DNA of 64,000 bases from NCBI RefSeq assembly GCF_008632125.1, contig NZ_VWRN01000034.1, positions 186,001-250,000 on the forward strand, given 5' to 3'. Positions within the stretch are counted from its first letter, which is position 1, and every line of letters starts with the position of its first letter. Below are positions 61,257-64,000 of the stretch, piece after piece. A program made the translations under genes and the position numbers. Under the pieces are notes generated by a model. The model saw only the letters and a list, made by a program, of their open reading frames with translations. It did no database searches and was not told the origin of the DNA. Origin of the DNA: Cupriavidus cauae. GTDB taxonomy: Bacteria; Pseudomonadota; Gammaproteobacteria; Burkholderiales; Burkholderiaceae.

Positions 61257-61742
61257 TCAGGCCAGCATCGAGCGCAGCATCCACGCGGTCTTTTCGTGCG
61301 TCTGCATGCGCTGGGTCAGCAGGTCGGCGGACGGCTCGTCGGCGGCGGCCTCGACCAGCGGGAAGATCGAGCGCGCGGTGCGCACCACGGCCTCCTGGCC
61401 CTCGACCAGCTTGCGGATCATCTCGGTGGCCTCGGGCACGCCCTCTTCCTCCTGGATCGACGACAGCCGCGCGTATTCCTTGTAGGTGCCCGGTGCCGGA
61501 TAGCCCAACGCGCGGATGCGTTCCGCGATCGAGTCGACCGCCAGCGCCAGTTCGGTGTACTGCGTCTCGAACATCAGATGCAGCGTGTTGAACATCGGGC
61601 CGGTGACGTTCCAGTGGAAGTTGTGCGTCTTCAGATAAAGCGTGTAGGTGTCCGCCAGCAGCTTGGACAGGCCCTCGGCGATCTTCTTGCGGTCCTTGTC
61701 CGAAATCCCGATGTTCACGCTCATCTCGTTCTTCTTCGCCAT
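61257..61742 (-). CDS. dps: Dps family DNA-binding / ferritin-like protein
   Basis: A 161-residue ferritin-like protein that oxidises and stores iron and protects DNA in stress. The ferroxidase ligands lie in HNFHWNVTG (40-48; His40) and [19 protein letters not shown]. The basic N-terminus (MAKKNEMSV) could aid DNA binding. I set the start at [12 protein letters not shown]; the frame continues upstream without homology. It follows katA on the minus strand, fitting peroxide defence. Confidence 0.95.
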   Translation of the reverse strand: MAKKNEMSVNIGISDKDRKKIAEGLSKLLADTYTLYLKTHNFHWNVTGPMFNTLHLMFETQYTELALAVDSIAERIRALGYPAPGTYKEYARLSSIQEEEGVPEATEMIRKLVEGQEAVVRTARSIFPLVEAAADEPSADLLTQRMQTHEKTAWMLRSMLA

Positions 61743-61912
61743 GATCGATACGCTCCGTTCTGATGTGGCCACGACTAACTGCGGAAAAAAATGCGACAGG
61801 GGCCGCCAGCTCTGCGCCAGCGGCCCCGGCATCGCATTATGGCATCCGAACGGCGGCGCGGACAAACCCGCGCCGGCCGTTCGGGCGCCCTGCGCCGACC
61901 TTCAGCGTACGG

Positions 61913-63361
61913 TCAGCGGACGTTCAGCGCCCGCTCCACCCCTTCCGCATAGGCCGGATCAACCTTGCGGAAGTGCGCGAGCTGGACCTGCACGATGTCG
62001 GCCGGCACGCCCTGCATCGCCGCCGCGATATTGCCGAACAGGCGCTGGCGCTGACCCTCGTCGAACAGCTGGAACAGCGCGCGCGGCTGGCTGTAGTAAT
62101 CGTCGTCGTCCGCCCGGTGGTCGAAGCGGTCCGCCACCGCGCCCACCGCCAGCGGCGGCTCGACCGCGCGCTCGCCGGCGGCGAAAGCGCCCTGCCGGTT
62201 CGGCTCGTAGTTCAGCTTGCTGCCCTGGTTGCCGTCCACGCGCATCGCGCCGTCGCGGTGGAAGCTGTTGTGGAACGGGCATTTCGGCGCGTTGACCGGG
62301 ATCTGGTGGTGATTGACGCCCAGCCGGTAGCGCTGCGTGTCCCCGTACGAGAACAGCCGGCCCTGCAGCATCCGGTCCGGCGAGAAGCCGATGCCGGGCA
62401 CGATGTTGGACGGGTTCATCGCCACCTGCTCGACCTCGGCGAAATAGTTGTCCGGATTGCGGTTCAGCTCCAGCACGCCGACGTCGATCAGCGGGTAGTC
62501 GGCATGCGGCCACACCTTGGTCAGGTCGAACGGATTGATGCGATACGTCGCGGCGTCGGCCTCGGGCATGATCTGCACCTGCAGCTTCCAGCGCGGGAAA
62601 TTGCCTTGCTCGATGTTCTCGTACAGGTCGCGCTGCGCGCTCTCGCGGTCGCCGGCGACCACTTTGGCCGCTTCCTCGTTGGTCCAGTTGGCGATGCCCT
62701 GCTGCGACTTGAAGTGGAACTTGACCCAGAAGCGCTCGCCCGCCGCGTTGATGAACGAGTACGTATGCGAGCCGAAGCCGTGCATCTGCCGGTAGTTCTG
62801 CGGCAGGCCGCGGTCGCTCATCAGGATCGTGACCTGGTGCAGCGATTCGGGATGGCGCGACCAGAAGTCCCAGACCGCGATCGGATCGCGCAGGTTGGTG
62901 CGCGGATTGCGCTTCTGCGTGTGGATGAAGTCGGGGAACTTGAGCGGATCGCGGACGAAGAACACCGGCGTGTTGTTGCCCACCACGTCCCAGTTGCCCT
63001 CGTCGGTATAGAACTTGACCGAGAAGCCGCGCACGTCGCGCTCGGCATCGGCGGCGCCGCGCTCGCCGGCCACCGTCGAGAAGCGCAGGAACAGCGGGGT
63101 CTGCTTGCCGACCTCGGCGAAGATCGAGGCCTTGGTGTACTGCGTGATGTCATGCGTCACGGTGAAGGTGCCGTGGGCACCCGAGCCCTTGGCATGCACG
63201 CGCCGCTCGGGAATGACCTCGCGATCGAAGTGCGCCAGCTTCTCCAGGAACCAGACGTCCTGCAGCAGCATCGGACCGCGCACGCCGGCGGTCAGCGAAT
63301 TCTGGTTGTCGGCGACCGGCGCGCCGGCGGCGGTGGTGAGGGTGTCCTTGTCCTTGCTCAT
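61913..63361 (-). CDS. katA: Catalase (monofunctional, haem)
   Basis: Breaks down H2O2. The 482-residue, small-subunit (clade 3-like) catalase has distal His56 in [13 protein letters not shown], distal Asn129 in [10 protein letters not shown], and proximal Tyr in [14 protein letters not shown]. It has no signal peptide, so it is cytoplasmic. GAGG lies nine bases before the ATG. The leader has a TATTTCCG repeat (63401-63433) and, further up, a 34-codon ORF and ATAG/CTAT motifs. Confidence 0.96.
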   Translation of the reverse strand: MSKDKDTLTTAAGAPVADNQNSLTAGVRGPMLLQDVWFLEKLAHFDREVIPERRVHAKGSGAHGTFTVTHDITQYTKASIFAEVGKQTPLFLRFSTVAGERGAADAERDVRGFSVKFYTDEGNWDVVGNNTPVFFVRDPLKFPDFIHTQKRNPRTNLRDPIAVWDFWSRHPESLHQVTILMSDRGLPQNYRQMHGFGSHTYSFINAAGERFWVKFHFKSQQGIANWTNEEAAKVVAGDRESAQRDLYENIEQGNFPRWKLQVQIMPEADAATYRINPFDLTKVWPHADYPLIDVGVLELNRNPDNYFAEVEQVAMNPSNIVPGIGFSPDRMLQGRLFSYGDTQRYRLGVNHHQIPVNAPKCPFHNSFHRDGAMRVDGNQGSKLNYEPNRQGAFAAGERAVEPPLAVGAVADRFDHRADDDDYYSQPRALFQLFDEGQRQRLFGNIAAAMQGVPADIVQVQLAHFRKVDPAYAEGVERALNVR

Positions 63362-63400
63362 CGTGACCTCTGCTGGTGGGGATAGGGTGGTACGGAGTAA

Positions 63401-63433
63401 CCGGGGAATACCGGAAATACGGAAATACCGGGA
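63401..63433 (-). repeat. TATTTCCGG tandem repeat in the katA leader
   Basis: On the minus strand the leader reads CCCGGTATTTCCGTATTTCC-like units of 8-10 bp, in the sense orientation, about 40-70 bp before the katA ATG. Confidence 0.7.
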
Positions 63434-63515
63434 TGCGCGAAACGGCTGCATCAACGACCGCGAGACTACGCGGCGTTTGCGATGCCGCCGTGACGCCGCC
63501 GCAGGCTGTCGCCCA

Positions 63516-63620
63516 TCAATAGACGGTGGCGAAACAGGCCAGGCAGTCGGTCAGCTGACGGCGCAGGTCGCGCCAGACGGCGCCCGGGGCGGGCAACGGC
63601 AAGGGACGGTTGCGGTTCAT
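63516..63620 (-). CDS. Small 34-residue protein of unknown function upstream of katA
   Basis: ATG at 63620 with a strong AAAGGAG Shine-Dalgarno six bases upstream, then 34 codons to TGA. The peptide is basic at the start ([16 protein letters not shown]) and ends in a Leu/Cys-rich stretch ([17 protein letters not shown]) with two Cys separated by two residues (CLAC). No family recognised. It lies between an AT-rich operator-like region and katA on the same strand, so it may share a peroxide-responsive transcript. The gap to katA is 154 bp with no gene. Confidence 0.5.
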   Translation of the reverse strand: MNRNRPLPLPAPGAVWRDLRRQLTDCLACFATVY

Positions 63621-63672
63621 GCTGACTCCTTTTGCGAGCGGTATCGTGCGTCGATGGAAGGAGTTTAACAAT

Positions 63673-63726
63673 CACCTATTGGTATAGGAATTTAATTATT
63701 TAAAACTATGATATAGCGTAAAGCTA
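63673..63726 (-). promoter_or_regulatory. AT-rich promoter/operator region with ATAG/CTAT dyads (OxyR-like)
   Basis: CCTAT-TGGT-ATAGG is a perfect 5-bp dyad (63675-63688). CTAT (63706-63709) and ATAG (63713-63716) form another, and TAGC-GTAAA-GCTA lies at 63714-63726. The intervening AATTTAATTATTTAAA is the most AT-rich stretch of the area. Spacing does not match the classical ATAG-N7-CTAT OxyR box exactly. It would serve the small ORF and katA. 63727-63899 is purine-rich, with no gene seen. Confidence 0.5.
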
Positions 63727-63899
63727 ACAGGCGGGCCGGCGGGGAAGAAGGCGGAACGAAGCGGCAGACGGCGAGGAAAAGGCGGCGGGGGAAGCGAGCC
63801 GAAAGGAGCCCGAAAGAGGTCGCTGCATCCGGCGGGTCCGAGGCGCAGCGCGGCGCCGGCCGCGCTCGGAGAAACGGTCTGGAGAGGGTCCGGAAAGCC

Positions 63900-64000
63900 T
63901 CAGGCCGCCTTGGCCAGCGCGTCCGGCGTCAGCTTCCGCACGCCCGGCAGTTCGCAGGCCGCCACCGCCGCGCACAGCGCTTCCATTGCCGGCAGCCGGG
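63900..64000 (-). CDS. C-terminal end of a probable LysR-family regulator (OxyR candidate)
   Basis: Only the last 32 complete codons are present before the TGA at 63902-63900, ending RLPAMEALCAAVAACELPGV... and LAKAA. The frame runs off the right edge. The placement upstream of katA-dps-ubiA is where oxyR lies in related Burkholderiales. The fragment itself is too short to prove the family. Confidence 0.45.
   Translation of the reverse strand, partial: RLPAMEALCAAVAACELPGVRKLTPDALAKAA

Noticed and set aside
63724-63975. 83-codon minus-strand frame near the right edge
   Set aside because: Arg/Gly/Pro-rich, overlaps the probable oxyR end in a different frame, and has no ribosome-binding site.

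Overview
This 64 kb window is chromosomal sequence from a high-GC betaproteobacterium, most likely order Burkholderiales, family Burkholderiaceae in the broad sense. The evidence is gene content and order (ileS-lspA-coaBC-dut; clpS-clpA; argG and argF next to rpsT-murJ; dnaK-dnaJ-pabBC; glcD-channel-glcE-glcF; ubiA-dps-katA). The genus cannot be fixed from the sequence alone. I see no rRNA, tRNA, CRISPR array, insertion sequence or phage gene.

Layout. 1-5190: the end of ileS, then lspA, coaBC and dut on the plus strand, facing a glyoxalase-like gene and a Bug-type solute-binding protein. 5368-12700: the clpS-clpA adaptor/unfoldase pair, a cold-shock gene with a long, highly folded leader, a 13-bp repeat field, icd, an rluE-like pseudouridine synthase, a DUF192 gene and yajQ. 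12864-22669: murB, a patatin-like phospholipase, ppnP, argG, argF, a DUF3579 gene, rpsT, murJ, a SirB1-family gene and a DedA-family gene. 22863-37156: mutL-miaA, a GNAT gene, purM, an AI-2E permease, hda, an HAD phosphatase, pcnB-folK-DUF486-panB, tungstate-type ABC genes (permease and ATPase only) and a pabB-pabC fusion.

37157-42660 is the odd region. Two overlapping plus-strand genes of 1,356 and 349 codons sit between pabBC and dnaJ. I recognise neither. Three lines counted by hand gave 52-65% GC, against 73% for one line of a flanking gene. They look like an acquired cassette, and several features suit secreted effector or toxin proteins. This is the best candidate here for an undescribed system.

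42689-64000: dnaJ-dnaK, a cobalamin adenosyltransferase, two FAD-linked oxidases with a LysR regulator, and the glycolate oxidase genes with a voltage-gated K+ channel gene between glcD and glcE. Then come lrgAB, a BCCT transporter, glutathione peroxidase, yggS-proC, ubiA, dps, a 34-codon small ORF, katA and the end of a probable oxyR. The right end is a peroxide-defence cluster read leftwards.

A second theme is repeats. Many intergenic gaps hold short degenerate tandem repeats with periods of 8-14 bp. Each gap has its own unit, and the process reaches into gene ends (the rluE-like C-terminus, the channel N-terminus) and into leaders just before start codons (dut, proC, katA).
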